64,000 nt of DNA from Alphaproteobacteria bacterium AO1-B. Its GTDB lineage: Bacteria; Pseudomonadota; Alphaproteobacteria; Rhizobiales; Stappiaceae. Both the position numbers and the translations under genes were made by a program. Shown in pieces: positions 34,194-42,250 of this stretch. The notes under the pieces were generated by a model that saw nothing but the letters and a program-made list of their open reading frames with translations, was not told where the DNA came from and did not search any database. Numbering within the stretch: position 1 is the first letter of the stretch; the number at the start of each line of letters is the position of its first letter. The stretch covers positions 62,001 through 126,000 of the forward strand of contig MLAX01000004.1 in NCBI GenBank assembly GCA_001890945.1. Direction: 5' to 3'.

Positions 34194-34958
34194 TCAGGCA
34201 AGCAGTCCAGCGAGCCCGTCATACGTCAATTTTGCGCCGATCAGGCCCATGACAACATAGATGATGGTGTAAAACGTTTCCGCCTTGATGATGCGGACAA
34301 GACGCACACCGGCCAGCGTAGCAACCAGTGCGACCGGGAACAGAACCGCTGATGTGGTTAAGTTTGTCGTATCAAATTGCCCGAGAAAGAAATATGGGAT
34401 GACCTTCACCGCGTTCACGGTGGCAAAGAAGATCACCGCTGTCCCGGCGAACAACATCGGTGCGAGTTTCAGAGGCAGCGTATACATCTGAAATGGCGGG
34501 CCACCGGTGTGACTGATGAAGCTGGTAAAACCGGCGACTGCTCCCCAGAAAGACCCTTTCGGTATGTTGTGGCCAAGGGCTGCGGCCTCTTTTCTGCGTT
34601 TGAAAACATAGTCGGCGACAAACGCCAGCGAGATCACCCCGATCATCAGCGTGACGAATGTATCATTCACGTAGGCAGCCGTGCCCCAGCCGATACCGAT
34701 CCCGACCATTGCTGCCGGAAGCAAAATAGCCAGGCTGCGCCAATCTGCTTTGCCTTTGTAAGCCATCAACGCAACGGCATCCATCACCAGCAGGATCGGC
34801 AACATGATCCCGGCGGCCTGAAGCGGCGAAATCACCAACGACATGATGGGAACCCCAAGCATGGCGAACGTTCCACCGAACCCTCCCTTTGACAAGCCGA
34901 CGCAGATGACGGCAGGGACAGCAGCTGCATAGAACCAGGGGTCGGTGATGAGAAGCAT
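34194..34958 (-). CDS. TauE/SafE family sulfite exporter-like permease
   Basis: A 254-residue membrane protein with about seven or eight helices in two repeats. The family motifs are CVGLSKGGFGGTFAMLGVPIM (N-terminal repeat, 20-40) and the matching GFTSFISHTGGPPFQMYTLP (C-terminal repeat). Members export sulfite, sulfoacetate or other organic anions. The ATG at 34958 is preferred to a TTG one codon upstream. It lies between an acyl-CoA synthetase and the divergent prpE. Substrate unknown; a second member is at 61273. Confidence 0.87.
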   Translation of the reverse strand: MLLITDPWFYAAAVPAVICVGLSKGGFGGTFAMLGVPIMSLVISPLQAAGIMLPILLVMDAVALMAYKGKADWRSLAILLPAAMVGIGIGWGTAAYVNDTFVTLMIGVISLAFVADYVFKRRKEAAALGHNIPKGSFWGAVAGFTSFISHTGGPPFQMYTLPLKLAPMLFAGTAVIFFATVNAVKVIPYFFLGQFDTTNLTTSAVLFPVALVATLAGVRLVRIIKAETFYTIIYVVMGLIGAKLTYDGLAGLLA

Positions 34959-35125
34959 CAAAAATCACTGTTATGACGTGGAAAAAGGCGCTGCAAACAA
35001 GCACGACGGAGGGATTACGTAAAGGTCCGCTCATCGAATTGCTAAGTCAGTGACACTTGCTTTTCAAACCATACTTGCAACACACTCGCGAAAATCGATG
35101 AGTGCTGCTGTTTGGGAGGAAGACG

Positions 35126-37033
35126 ATGGCAAGCCGGTATCATGACGTTTATCAAGGCTGGCATTCCGATCCGATGGGGTTTTGGAAAAATGCCGCTTCC
35201 GAGATTGACTGGATCAGCACGACAGACAAGGTCTTCGATCCCGATCAAGGTCAATTTGGCCGCTGGTTTCCGGATTGGGAATGCAATACCTGCTACAATT
35301 GCCTAGACCGTCATGTGGAGCGCGGCCGACCCGGCCAGCCGGCGCTGATATACGACAGCCCGATCACTGGAGCTAAAGCAACCTACACCTACGCTGAGCT
35401 ACTCGAAGAGGTCGAGGCGTTGGCGGCTGTTCTTCAGGATAACGGACTGGAGAAGGGGGATCGGGCAATTATTTACATGCCGATGATCCCGCAAGCTGTC
35501 ATGGCGATGCTGGCTTGCGCACGTCTTGGCGTGATTCACTCAGTGGTTTTCGGTGGCTTTGCGGCCAATGAACTTGCCACCCGGATCAATGATGCGACCC
35601 CGAAAACGATTATCGCAGCGTCCTGCGGGATCGAGCCGGGAAGGGTCATTTCCTACAAGCCGCTGATTGACGACGCTATCGGGCTGTCCACACACAAGCC
35701 TGACAGCGTGTTCGTTTATCAACGTGAGGCAGAGATTGCTTCGCTGGTAGAGGGCAGGGACCATGATCTTGGCAAGCTGATGGAAGATGCGGTTGCCGCT
35801 GGCCGCCGTGTGCCGCCGGTGCCGGTCAAGGCGACCGATCCGCTCTATATTCTCTACACTTCAGGCACTACCGGACAGCCGAAGGGGGTGGTCCGTGACA
35901 ACGGTGGCCATATGGTCGCGCTCAAGTGGTCCATGTCGAACCTCTATGACATTCAGCCCGGCGAAGTTTTCTGGGCAGCGTCAGACGTGGGGTGGGTCGT
36001 CGGCCACAGTTACATCGCGTACGCACCGCTCCTCCATGGCTGCACCACAATTGTTTTTGAGGGCAAACCTGTGGGAACACCGGATGCAGGTACCTTCTGG
36101 CGTGTGATCTCTGAACACAGCGTTACGTCCCTTTTCACCGCGCCTACTGCCTTCCGGGCGATCCGTAAGGAAGACCCGAACGGCGAGCTGATCAAGAAAT
36201 ACGATCTGTCGACCTACCGTTCTTTGTTCCTTGCAGGAGAGCGTGCCGACCCGGAGACGGTGAACTGGGCGATTGATCAGTTGCAGGTGCCGGTCATTGA
36301 CCATTGGTGGCAGACAGAAACGGGTTGGTGCATCGTTGGCAACCCGCTCGGGCTCGGGGCGCTTCCGGTTAAGCCAGGGTCACCCACGGTTCCGATGCCT
36401 GGATATGACGTCCAGATCCTGGATGATGCGGGACACCCTCTGGAAGCAAACACCTTGGGCAACATCGTCGTTAAACTGCCGTTGCCTCCGGGCGCTCTGC
36501 CAACCCTTTGGAATGCGGACAAGCGTTTCTTTGATGCGTATTTGGCCGAATTTCCTGGGTACTACAAGACCGCGGATGCTGGCGTGATTGATGATGACGG
36601 GTATCTGTCAATCATGGCGCGGACTGACGACATCATCAACGTTGCTGGGCACCGCTTGTCGACTGGCGGAATGGAAGAAGTGCTTGCCACCCATCAGGAT
36701 GTTGCTGAATGTGCGGTCATCGGGATAGCCGACAAACTGAAAGGTCAGCTGCCGTGCGGCTTTGTTGTTCTGAAAGCCGGTGTCGATCGCGAGCATGCGG
36801 ATATCGAAAAAGAACTGATCAAGCTGGTGCGCGAAAAAATCGGCCCTGTTGCGGCCTTTAAGATCGCCATTACGGTTGACCGATTGCCAAAGACGCGGTC
36901 TGGCAAGATCCTGCGCGGGACGATGCGTCAGATCGCCGACGGCGAAGAGTACAAGATGCCGGCGACGATTGATGACCCGGCAATCTTAGATGAAATCACC
37001 GACGCCCTGAAATCACATGGGATTTCCGCATAA
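35126..37033 (+). CDS. prpE: propionyl-CoA synthetase
   Basis: A 635-residue acyl-CoA synthetase of the PrpE branch, recognised by the N-terminal YHDVYQGWHSDPMGFWKNAA and by the block CYNCLDRHVERG. The ATP motif is LYTSGTTGQPKGVVRDNGGH (about 254-273), the A5 motif is WWQTETGW, and the C-terminal lysine, target of acetylation in relatives, is in KTRSGKILRG. It converts propionate, ATP and CoA to propionyl-CoA. The ATG at 35126 is chosen for its GGGAGGA site; an upstream ATG at 35102 is unlikely. It is divergent from the TauE gene. Confidence 0.93.
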   Translation: MASRYHDVYQGWHSDPMGFWKNAASEIDWISTTDKVFDPDQGQFGRWFPDWECNTCYNCLDRHVERGRPGQPALIYDSPITGAKATYTYAELLEEVEALAAVLQDNGLEKGDRAIIYMPMIPQAVMAMLACARLGVIHSVVFGGFAANELATRINDATPKTIIAASCGIEPGRVISYKPLIDDAIGLSTHKPDSVFVYQREAEIASLVEGRDHDLGKLMEDAVAAGRRVPPVPVKATDPLYILYTSGTTGQPKGVVRDNGGHMVALKWSMSNLYDIQPGEVFWAASDVGWVVGHSYIAYAPLLHGCTTIVFEGKPVGTPDAGTFWRVISEHSVTSLFTAPTAFRAIRKEDPNGELIKKYDLSTYRSLFLAGERADPETVNWAIDQLQVPVIDHWWQTETGWCIVGNPLGLGALPVKPGSPTVPMPGYDVQILDDAGHPLEANTLGNIVVKLPLPPGALPTLWNADKRFFDAYLAEFPGYYKTADAGVIDDDGYLSIMARTDDIINVAGHRLSTGGMEEVLATHQDVAECAVIGIADKLKGQLPCGFVVLKAGVDREHADIEKELIKLVREKIGPVAAFKIAITVDRLPKTRSGKILRGTMRQIADGEEYKMPATIDDPAILDEITDALKSHGISA

Positions 37034-37100
37034 GTGGGAAAGGTGACGCAACTGGAGGTGTGCCAGAGGCATCGACAGACGTAATTTTCGGACTTATGGT

Positions 37101-37145
37101 CGGGCCGCCGCGAAGCGGCCCGTCGCATTTGCGGCGGTGTTTTTG
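37101..37145 (+). terminator. hairpin after prpE
   Basis: CGGGCCGC (37101-37108) pairs with GCGGCCCG (37115-37122) around CGCGAA. A T-rich stretch (TTTTTGTT) comes only about 18 bases later, so it is a weak terminator, or a stabilising structure, between prpE and the SDR gene. Confidence 0.45.
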
Positions 37146-37168
37146 TTAGCACAGCCGTGAGGTTTTCC

Positions 37169-37960
37169 GTGTCTTTAGAAAATAAAGTCGCCATCGTAAC
37201 TGGCGCAGCCCGAGGTATCGGTTTTGCTGTTGCCAAGCGTTTTGTCATGGACGGCGCAAAGGTTGTGATTGCCGACGTTGATGACGAGGCTGGCGAAGCG
37301 GCTGTTGAAGATCTCAGTGGCCTCGGCACTGCCATGTACATCCATTGCAATGTTGCGGAGCGGTTGGACGTCCGCAACATGGTTGCCGAAACGCTGAACG
37401 CCTATGGCGATATTGATGTTCTGGTCAACAATGCCGGCATTGTTGTCGGCGCCGAATTCCTTGATCTGGAAGAAGACGACTTTGACAAGGTCCTGTCGAT
37501 CAACCTGAAAGGGGCCTTCCTGTGTTCGCAGGCTGTTGCCCGGCACATGGTTGAAAAGGTCGACAATGGCGGTGATCCGGGCTGCATCATCAACATGTCA
37601 TCGATCAACTCCGTGGTCGCGATCCCGAACCAGATCCCATATTGCGTCTCCAAAGGCGGGATGACACAGCTGACCAAAACGACGGCTCTGTCTCTTGCGA
37701 AGTATGGCATCCGCGTCAATGCGATCGGGCCCGGCTCGATCATGACCGAGATGCTTGCCTCCGTGAACAGCGACCCGGCTGCGAAGAACCGGATCATGTC
37801 CCGTACGCCAATGCTGCGTATCGGGGAGCCATCAGAAATTGCAGGTGTGGCGGCCTTCCTTGCTTCTGAAGATGCCGGTTACGTCACGGGTCAGACAATT
37901 TTTGCAGATGGTGGCCGGATGCCGCTGAATTACACCGTGGCCGTTCCAGAAGACGACTGA
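37169..37960 (+). CDS. short-chain dehydrogenase/reductase (SDR)
   Basis: A 263-residue classical SDR. The cofactor motif is TGAARGIGF (about 11-19), with Asp of IADVDD suggesting NAD(H) preference. NNAG is present, and the catalytic triad is Ser in NMSSINS, with Tyr and Lys in YCVSKGG. The start is the GTG at 37169, with TGAGG about seven bases upstream; a GTG four codons earlier is the alternative. The substrate is unknown. It follows prpE but a hairpin separates them. Confidence 0.88.
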   Translation: MSLENKVAIVTGAARGIGFAVAKRFVMDGAKVVIADVDDEAGEAAVEDLSGLGTAMYIHCNVAERLDVRNMVAETLNAYGDIDVLVNNAGIVVGAEFLDLEEDDFDKVLSINLKGAFLCSQAVARHMVEKVDNGGDPGCIINMSSINSVVAIPNQIPYCVSKGGMTQLTKTTALSLAKYGIRVNAIGPGSIMTEMLASVNSDPAAKNRIMSRTPMLRIGEPSEIAGVAAFLASEDAGYVTGQTIFADGGRMPLNYTVAVPEDD

Positions 37961-38068
37961 GTCTCGAAGCATCCGCCTTTACTTCACCGCGTTGGTGCGT
38001 CTTCATGTCAAGAGAGCGTTCGCTTTGCTCGACGTGACAGAAGTGCCAGCGCTTTGGGAGGGGCAAAA

Positions 38069-38473
38069 ATGAGACAGTTCCTTTGGTGGTGTGTCTGGTC
38101 CATGCTTCTTGTGTGGCCAGCAACAGCACAGAACATTGCAGATGTGAAATTCGCCGCGGGCAATTACGGCGCAATGGTAAGCGGAACAATCATCGGTGAC
38201 GAGTTTTTCGATTACCGTCTTGATGTTGCAGCCGGGCAGGAGATGTTCGCAGAGTTGACGGTTTCAGGCACAAACGGCACCGGAACCGTTTATTTTAATG
38301 TGCTGCCGCCGGGCAGTGATGGCGTGGCTGTCTATAACAGCTCAATCAATGGGAACAGCGCGACCGTCGATTTGACGGAAACCGGTGTCTACACAATCCG
38401 TGTGTATCTAATGGGTAATGATCGGGATGCTGGCAAGACTGTTGGCTACAATCTCGATCTATCTATTCAGTAA
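38069..38473 (+). CDS. secreted beta-sandwich-like protein of unknown function
   Basis: A 134-residue protein with a signal peptide (MRQFLWWCVWSMLLVWPATA, cleavage near residue 20). The mature part is about 114 residues of predicted beta strands with Gly/Asn turns, such as YRLDVAAGQEMFAELTVSG and TGVYTIRVYLMGND. This pattern resembles PPC-like (pre-peptidase C-terminal) domains. GGGAGGGG precedes the ATG by six bases. It lies convergent with the ABC exporter gene. Partner and function are unknown. Confidence 0.72.
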   Translation: MRQFLWWCVWSMLLVWPATAQNIADVKFAAGNYGAMVSGTIIGDEFFDYRLDVAAGQEMFAELTVSGTNGTGTVYFNVLPPGSDGVAVYNSSINGNSATVDLTETGVYTIRVYLMGNDRDAGKTVGYNLDLSIQ

Positions 38474-38501
38474 CCGGCAATGCAGATTGTGGAGTGCGCC
38501 C

Positions 38502-40295
38502 TCAGAGTTCGGACGGCTCTGGCTCCTTCACGGTGCCAAATTGCAATTTGGCGAGTTTCGCATAAAGCCCGCCAGCCGCACTCAGCTGTTCATGTGTTCC
38601 GGTTTCAACGATCCGGCCCTCGTCCATGACAATGATACGATCCGCTTTCAGCACCGTAGCCAACCGGTGGGCAATGATCAGAGTCGTTCGCCCTTCCATC
38701 AATTGATCCAAAGCCTTTTGGACGAGCTGTTCGCTTTCGGCATCCAAGGCGCTGGTTGCTTCGTCAAGCAACAGCACAGGAGCCTGTTTCAACACGGCAC
38801 GGGCAATGGCAATTCGTTGGCGTTGCCCACCCGACAAAGTGATGCCGCGTTCGCCGACGAGTGTGTCGTAGCCATTTGTCATGGTTTCGATGAAAGGGGA
38901 GGCAAGGGCGGCCGTGGCCGCTTTGACGATGTCCTCACGTTTTGCATCAGGAAGGCCATAGGCAATGTTCTCGGCGATGCTGGCGCCGAATACAGCGGTG
39001 TCCTGCGGCACCAGCGCAATGTTGCGCCGAAGTTCATCTGGGTCGAGGTCACGCAGTTCCACGCCATTCATTCGAATGGCCCCTGATGTCGGGTCATAGA
39101 ACCGCATCAGCAGACTGAATAGCGTGCTTTTGCCGGCGCCTGAGGGGCCGACAACCGCAACTTTCTCTCCCGGAGCAATGGTCAAGGTCAGATCCTGCAC
39201 TACCGGTAGATTGCCCGCTGCTTGGTAGGCGAACGAAACGTCCTCGAAACGAATTTCACCCCGTGGTGTGTCCGGCAGGGGGATGGGATTGAGAGGGGCC
39301 CGGATCTCCGGCGTGATCTCCAGAAGTTCGGAGAGACGTTCAGCGGCACCAGCTGCCTGTGACAGCTCGCCCCAGACTTCGGACAAAGCGGCCAATGAGC
39401 CCGCGGCAAGGATTGAATACAAAAGGAACTGGCTAAGTTCACCGCCGGTCATGCGTCCGGCAAAAACGTCACTCGCGCCGATCCAGAGAACAGCGACGAT
39501 GGAAGAGCCAATGACGAGGATGGCAAATCCCGTCAATGCGGCGCGGGCGGTTATCGCCTGGCGCGCAGCGGTGAACGCTGTTTCCACAGCAGATCGGTAG
39601 ATCCCGGAGCTGCGGCTTTCGTGCGTGAAAGCTTGCAATGTCCTAACCGATCCGAGCATTTCCCCGGCATAAGCTGAAGCGTCTGCCAGCATATCTTGCG
39701 CAAAACGCGAGCGCTTTCTAACCTTCCGGCCAAACCCGATGATCGGGATGAGGATGACCGGGATCGCCGCGAGCACAATGACCGACAAGCGCGGACTGGT
39801 TACCACCATCATCACCGAGGCACCGGTGAACATGATCGTGTTCCGCATTGCCAGCGATGCACTTGCGCCAAATGCCGCTTTGATCTGGGTTGTGTCTGCA
39901 GTCAACCGGGACAGGATTTCGCCAGACTTTGCGCTGTCGTAAAAAGAAGGACTCAGCCGGGTCATGTGGGCAAACACATCTGCCCGAACCTCGGCCACGA
40001 CGCGTTCCCCGAGCCACATGACAAGGAAGTACCGGACAGAACTGGCACAGGCGAGGGCGCACACGACCCCGATCAGCACAGCGAAGTAGGAGTTGACCAG
40101 CACCGGATCATCTGCGCCAAAGCCAAAGTCGATCATGCGCCGGACGGCGGCGGGCAGAACCAATGTGATGATCGCGGCGGAGAAAAGAGCAGCGAGCGCA
40201 GCAAGTACCATGCCTTTGTGCTTCAACAGGTACGGCAGCAACCGGGTCAATGGGCGCAAAGACCTTCTGGTGTCAGAGGGGGCATTTGTTGTCAT
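38502..40295 (-). CDS. ABC exporter, fused membrane and ATPase domains
   Basis: A 597-residue MsbA-like half-transporter. Six transmembrane helices lie within about 25-320. The ATPase domain has Walker A GPSGAGKST, the Q-loop, ABC signature LSGGQRQR, Walker B LLLDEATSALD and the switch histidine in IIAHRLAT. It works as a homodimer that exports lipids, drugs or peptides. No accessory gene is nearby. Substrate cannot be deduced; LPS-lipid flipping is possible but a second MsbA elsewhere is likely in this group. Confidence 0.9.
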   Translation of the reverse strand: MTTNAPSDTRRSLRPLTRLLPYLLKHKGMVLAALAALFSAAIITLVLPAAVRRMIDFGFGADDPVLVNSYFAVLIGVVCALACASSVRYFLVMWLGERVVAEVRADVFAHMTRLSPSFYDSAKSGEILSRLTADTTQIKAAFGASASLAMRNTIMFTGASVMMVVTSPRLSVIVLAAIPVILIPIIGFGRKVRKRSRFAQDMLADASAYAGEMLGSVRTLQAFTHESRSSGIYRSAVETAFTAARQAITARAALTGFAILVIGSSIVAVLWIGASDVFAGRMTGGELSQFLLYSILAAGSLAALSEVWGELSQAAGAAERLSELLEITPEIRAPLNPIPLPDTPRGEIRFEDVSFAYQAAGNLPVVQDLTLTIAPGEKVAVVGPSGAGKSTLFSLLMRFYDPTSGAIRMNGVELRDLDPDELRRNIALVPQDTAVFGASIAENIAYGLPDAKREDIVKAATAALASPFIETMTNGYDTLVGERGITLSGGQRQRIAIARAVLKQAPVLLLDEATSALDAESEQLVQKALDQLMEGRTTLIIAHRLATVLKADRIIVMDEGRIVETGTHEQLSAAGGLYAKLAKLQFGTVKEPEPSEL

Positions 40296-40469
40296 GTGTT
40301 GCCTTGCGAAAACCGGTCTTCCAAAACTATGTCTCCGCCTACTTAATTGGACGGGTGCAGTATGCCAATCCCGTATTGGTCTAACCGGAGGTTTCTAAAG
40401 CCAGTTATGCGCTGAAATGCTGTAGTGGATTTGATTCCCGGAAATGTCCGGAATTGCGGGAAATTCGGT

Positions 40470-40498
40470 CTTGTCTTGTCCGCTGCCTTGGGGTATAT
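40470..40498 (+). promoter_or_regulatory. sigma-70-type promoter of rpmE
   Basis: CTTGTC (40470-40475), a 17-base spacer and GTATAT (40493-40498) fit the alphaproteobacterial CTTGAC-N17-CTATAT pattern. Predicted start near 40505 leaves a leader of about 110 nt before rpmE. Confidence 0.6.
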
Positions 40499-40515
40499 CC
40501 CCGCCTCATGTTTCT

Positions 40516-40549
40516 AAGGGCGGCATCCGCAACTGGATCGGCGGCCCTT
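40516..40549 (+). promoter_or_regulatory. structured leader hairpin of rpmE
   Basis: AAGGGC (40516-40521) pairs with GCCCTT (40544-40549), enclosing an inner stem ATCC (40525-40528) / GGAT (40535-40538). It lies in the predicted 5' leader of the L31 gene, so it could mediate ribosomal-protein feedback or simply protect the transcript. Confidence 0.4.
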
Positions 40550-40614
40550 TATCTTGTTTGCGCTCCATAGCATTCTGACCAAAGATGGCTTGAAGGCGCT
40601 GGAAAGGACCGGTC

Positions 40615-40839
40615 ATGAAAGCGGATATCCATCCCGACTACCACACCATCAAGGTCGTAATGACCGATGGCACCGAATTCACCACCCGCTCCACTTATGG
40701 CGCGGAAGGCGACACCCTGCAGCTCGACATCGACCCGACGTCTCACCCGGCTTGGACCGGTGGTGACCGTCAGTTGATGGACCGCGGCGGCCGCGTGTCC
40801 CGCTTCAAGAACAAGTTTGCTGGTTTTCTGGGTTCCTAA
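40615..40839 (+). CDS. rpmE: 50S ribosomal protein L31
   Basis: A 74-residue L31 beginning [20 protein letters not shown] and including [21 protein letters not shown]. It lacks the zinc-binding cysteines, so it is the C-minus type, which normally has no metal. It is part of the large ribosomal subunit at the intersubunit bridge. A good terminator follows 29 bases after the stop, and a promoter plus a hairpin leader lie upstream. Confidence 0.96.
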   Translation: MKADIHPDYHTIKVVMTDGTEFTTRSTYGAEGDTLQLDIDPTSHPAWTGGDRQLMDRGGRVSRFKNKFAGFLGS

Positions 40840-40867
40840 ATCCAAGCCAACAGCGTGACTGTTTAAG

Positions 40868-40892
40868 ACCCGGCCGGAAGGCCGGGTTTTTT
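40868..40892 (+). terminator. intrinsic terminator of rpmE
   Basis: ACCCGGCC (40868-40875) pairs with GGCCGGGT (40880-40887) around a GGAA tetraloop and ends in six T. Confidence 0.92.
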
Positions 40893-40913
40893 GTTGCCTT
40901 GTTTTCTGGTGAC

Positions 40914-40937
40914 AAAAAAGCCGCCCGGAGGGGCGGC
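40914..40937 (-). terminator. intrinsic terminator of the DUF1465 gene
   Basis: On the minus strand GCCGCCC pairs with GGGCGGC around a four-base loop and is followed by six T (plus-strand A 40914-40919). It lies 31 bases past the DUF1465 stop, back to back with the rpmE terminator. Confidence 0.9.
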
Positions 40938-40967
40938 TTAAATGAAGAGAAACGTGAAGATGATCTA

Positions 40968-41510
40968 TCAGCCGATTTTGCCGAAGGCGGCGTGCAGCTG
41001 GTTGATCTGAGATGCCACAGGGTTGTCGTTGTTCGCTTCTTCCTGCGGTGCGGCTTCTTCAGCTCTGTAGAGCATCTTGTCGAGATGAACGACGCGCTCC
41101 TGCAGCCGGGTCGAACGTTCCACAAGATTGCGCAAGCTTTCCGGCAGGTCGTCCCAGGCCGGGCCGCCCATTGCGCTGCTGAGTTTGTCTAGGCGGACCT
41201 TGTTCTTGTCGCTACCGGCTTGTTCGCGGGACATCTCGCCTTCGTTAACGGCGCGTTGCAGCAGCAGCCAGGAAGCCAGCTGCATAAGGCGCGTTGTCAG
41301 GCGCATGGATTCAGTTGCATAAGCAAGCGAGGCTGGACGTGGAAGCTTCTTGGCTTCTTCACGCCCATCGCCATCAAGATAAAGCGCTGTCTCTTCGACC
41401 AGAGACATGCCTTCCTGAAAAAGCGTCTGGAAGTTGTCGGAGCTGGCCAGATGATGCGCGATGTGTACGGCATCAGAAGTGCGGTCCGTTGTCTTGATAT
41501 CTTCCGTCAT
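40968..41510 (-). CDS. DUF1465 family protein
   Basis: A 180-residue cytoplasmic, mostly helical protein of the DUF1465 family, conserved across Rhizobiales. Typical blocks are FQEGMSLVEETALYLDGDGR (about 31-50), LPRPASLAYATESMRLTTRLMQ and ASWLLLQRAV. Conserved gene order with DUF1192 and a quinone oxidoreductase nearby is usual in rhizobia. Some family members are described as regulators of the CtrA pathway or PhoB-like networks, but I cannot confirm a role. No ribosome site decides the start. Confidence 0.87.
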   Translation of the reverse strand: MTEDIKTTDRTSDAVHIAHHLASSDNFQTLFQEGMSLVEETALYLDGDGREEAKKLPRPASLAYATESMRLTTRLMQLASWLLLQRAVNEGEMSREQAGSDKNKVRLDKLSSAMGGPAWDDLPESLRNLVERSTRLQERVVHLDKMLYRAEEAAPQEEANNDNPVASQINQLHAAFGKIG

Positions 41511-41913
41511 GAGCTTACTACGCCTCGGTTACTTATTCTGGTTGCCCGCGGTTGTTGTCCCATTTGTGTCACCTATGGTCAGGTGTGCACATTTGAAACA
41601 GTGCGAGCCCGTGTGCCCTTTACACAGCAATCCGTGTGCCAGATGCAGTCACTTGAGCCGCGTTAACCAGAACTACCGCAGAGTACTACGCTCGAACGGC
41701 AAAAAAAAGAGCCGCACGGTTGCGGCTCTAAGTCTTTAACAGGGAGGCGTCAAACAGAGTGGTCTGAACCACTCCTATCCAGATGGCTGGATGCATAAAT
41801 TTATAATTTGGAAAGATTAATGATTGGTAAATGAATAAAAATCTATTAAAGACGTTAAGGATAAAGGCTGTCGATTTCGAATAAATTCACAATTTTTGCA
41901 GATAGTTACAAGG
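41511..41913. other. AT-rich intergenic region, 403 bp
   Basis: The stretch 41800-41913 is far more AT-rich than its surroundings. It holds no reading frame with a ribosome site. Its minus strand carries the sRNA candidate at 41701-41795; the AT-rich part may contain the promoter. The 41511-41700 part is unremarkable and must hold the DUF1465 promoter. Confidence 0.5.
41701..41795 (-). ncRNA. putative sRNA with exposed anti-Shine-Dalgarno motif
   Basis: A strong minus-strand terminator (GAGCCGCA 41709-41716 with TGCGGCTC 41721-41728 around a four-base loop, then eight T) lies 186 bases past the DUF1192 stop. Before it is an unpaired GACGCCTCCCTG stretch (41741-41752) and, further 5', a perfect-looking hairpin AGAGTGGT/ACCACTC (about 41756-41775). 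Hairpin, exposed CCUCCC, then terminator is the build of Hfq-dependent trans-acting sRNAs in rhizobia. It could instead be a 3' UTR of DUF1192. The 5' end is approximate. Confidence 0.5.
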
Positions 41914-42111
41914 TTACTTCTGAAAGAATGCGTCTGCAGCATTGCGAATAGTGCTGCGTTGCTCAAGCGCCTCTCTTGTACGGTTAACTTCCGCGGTTAA
42001 TGCCTCGATCCGGTCCTGGAGTTCGTCCTCTGACAAGCGGCTTAGATCTTCGCCAACGGTAACCACATTCGGTTCCTGCTTTTTGGGGATATCATCGTCA
42101 AAGAGGCCCAT
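41914..42111 (-). CDS. DUF1192 family protein
   Basis: A 65-residue soluble protein of the DUF1192 family beginning MGLFDDDIPKKQEPNVVTVG, followed by the coiled-coil block LSEDELQDRIEALTAEVNRTR. This small protein is common next to DUF1465 and a quinone oxidoreductase in rhizobia. AGGAGATATGAC precedes the start codon, a good ribosome site. Function is unknown. Confidence 0.88.
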   Translation of the reverse strand: MGLFDDDIPKKQEPNVVTVGEDLSRLSEDELQDRIEALTAEVNRTREALEQRSTIRNAADAFFQK

Positions 42112-42250
42112 GTCATATCTCCTGTTGGATCTACGCGAATGGCAATCTTGCTCACCCGTGTTTGATCCTCATAAACTCGGCCATTATTTACCATAGAACC
42201 GGGACAAGCGCAGCCGTATGTCCCAATTTGGATCATAAGGACAGTTCCAT

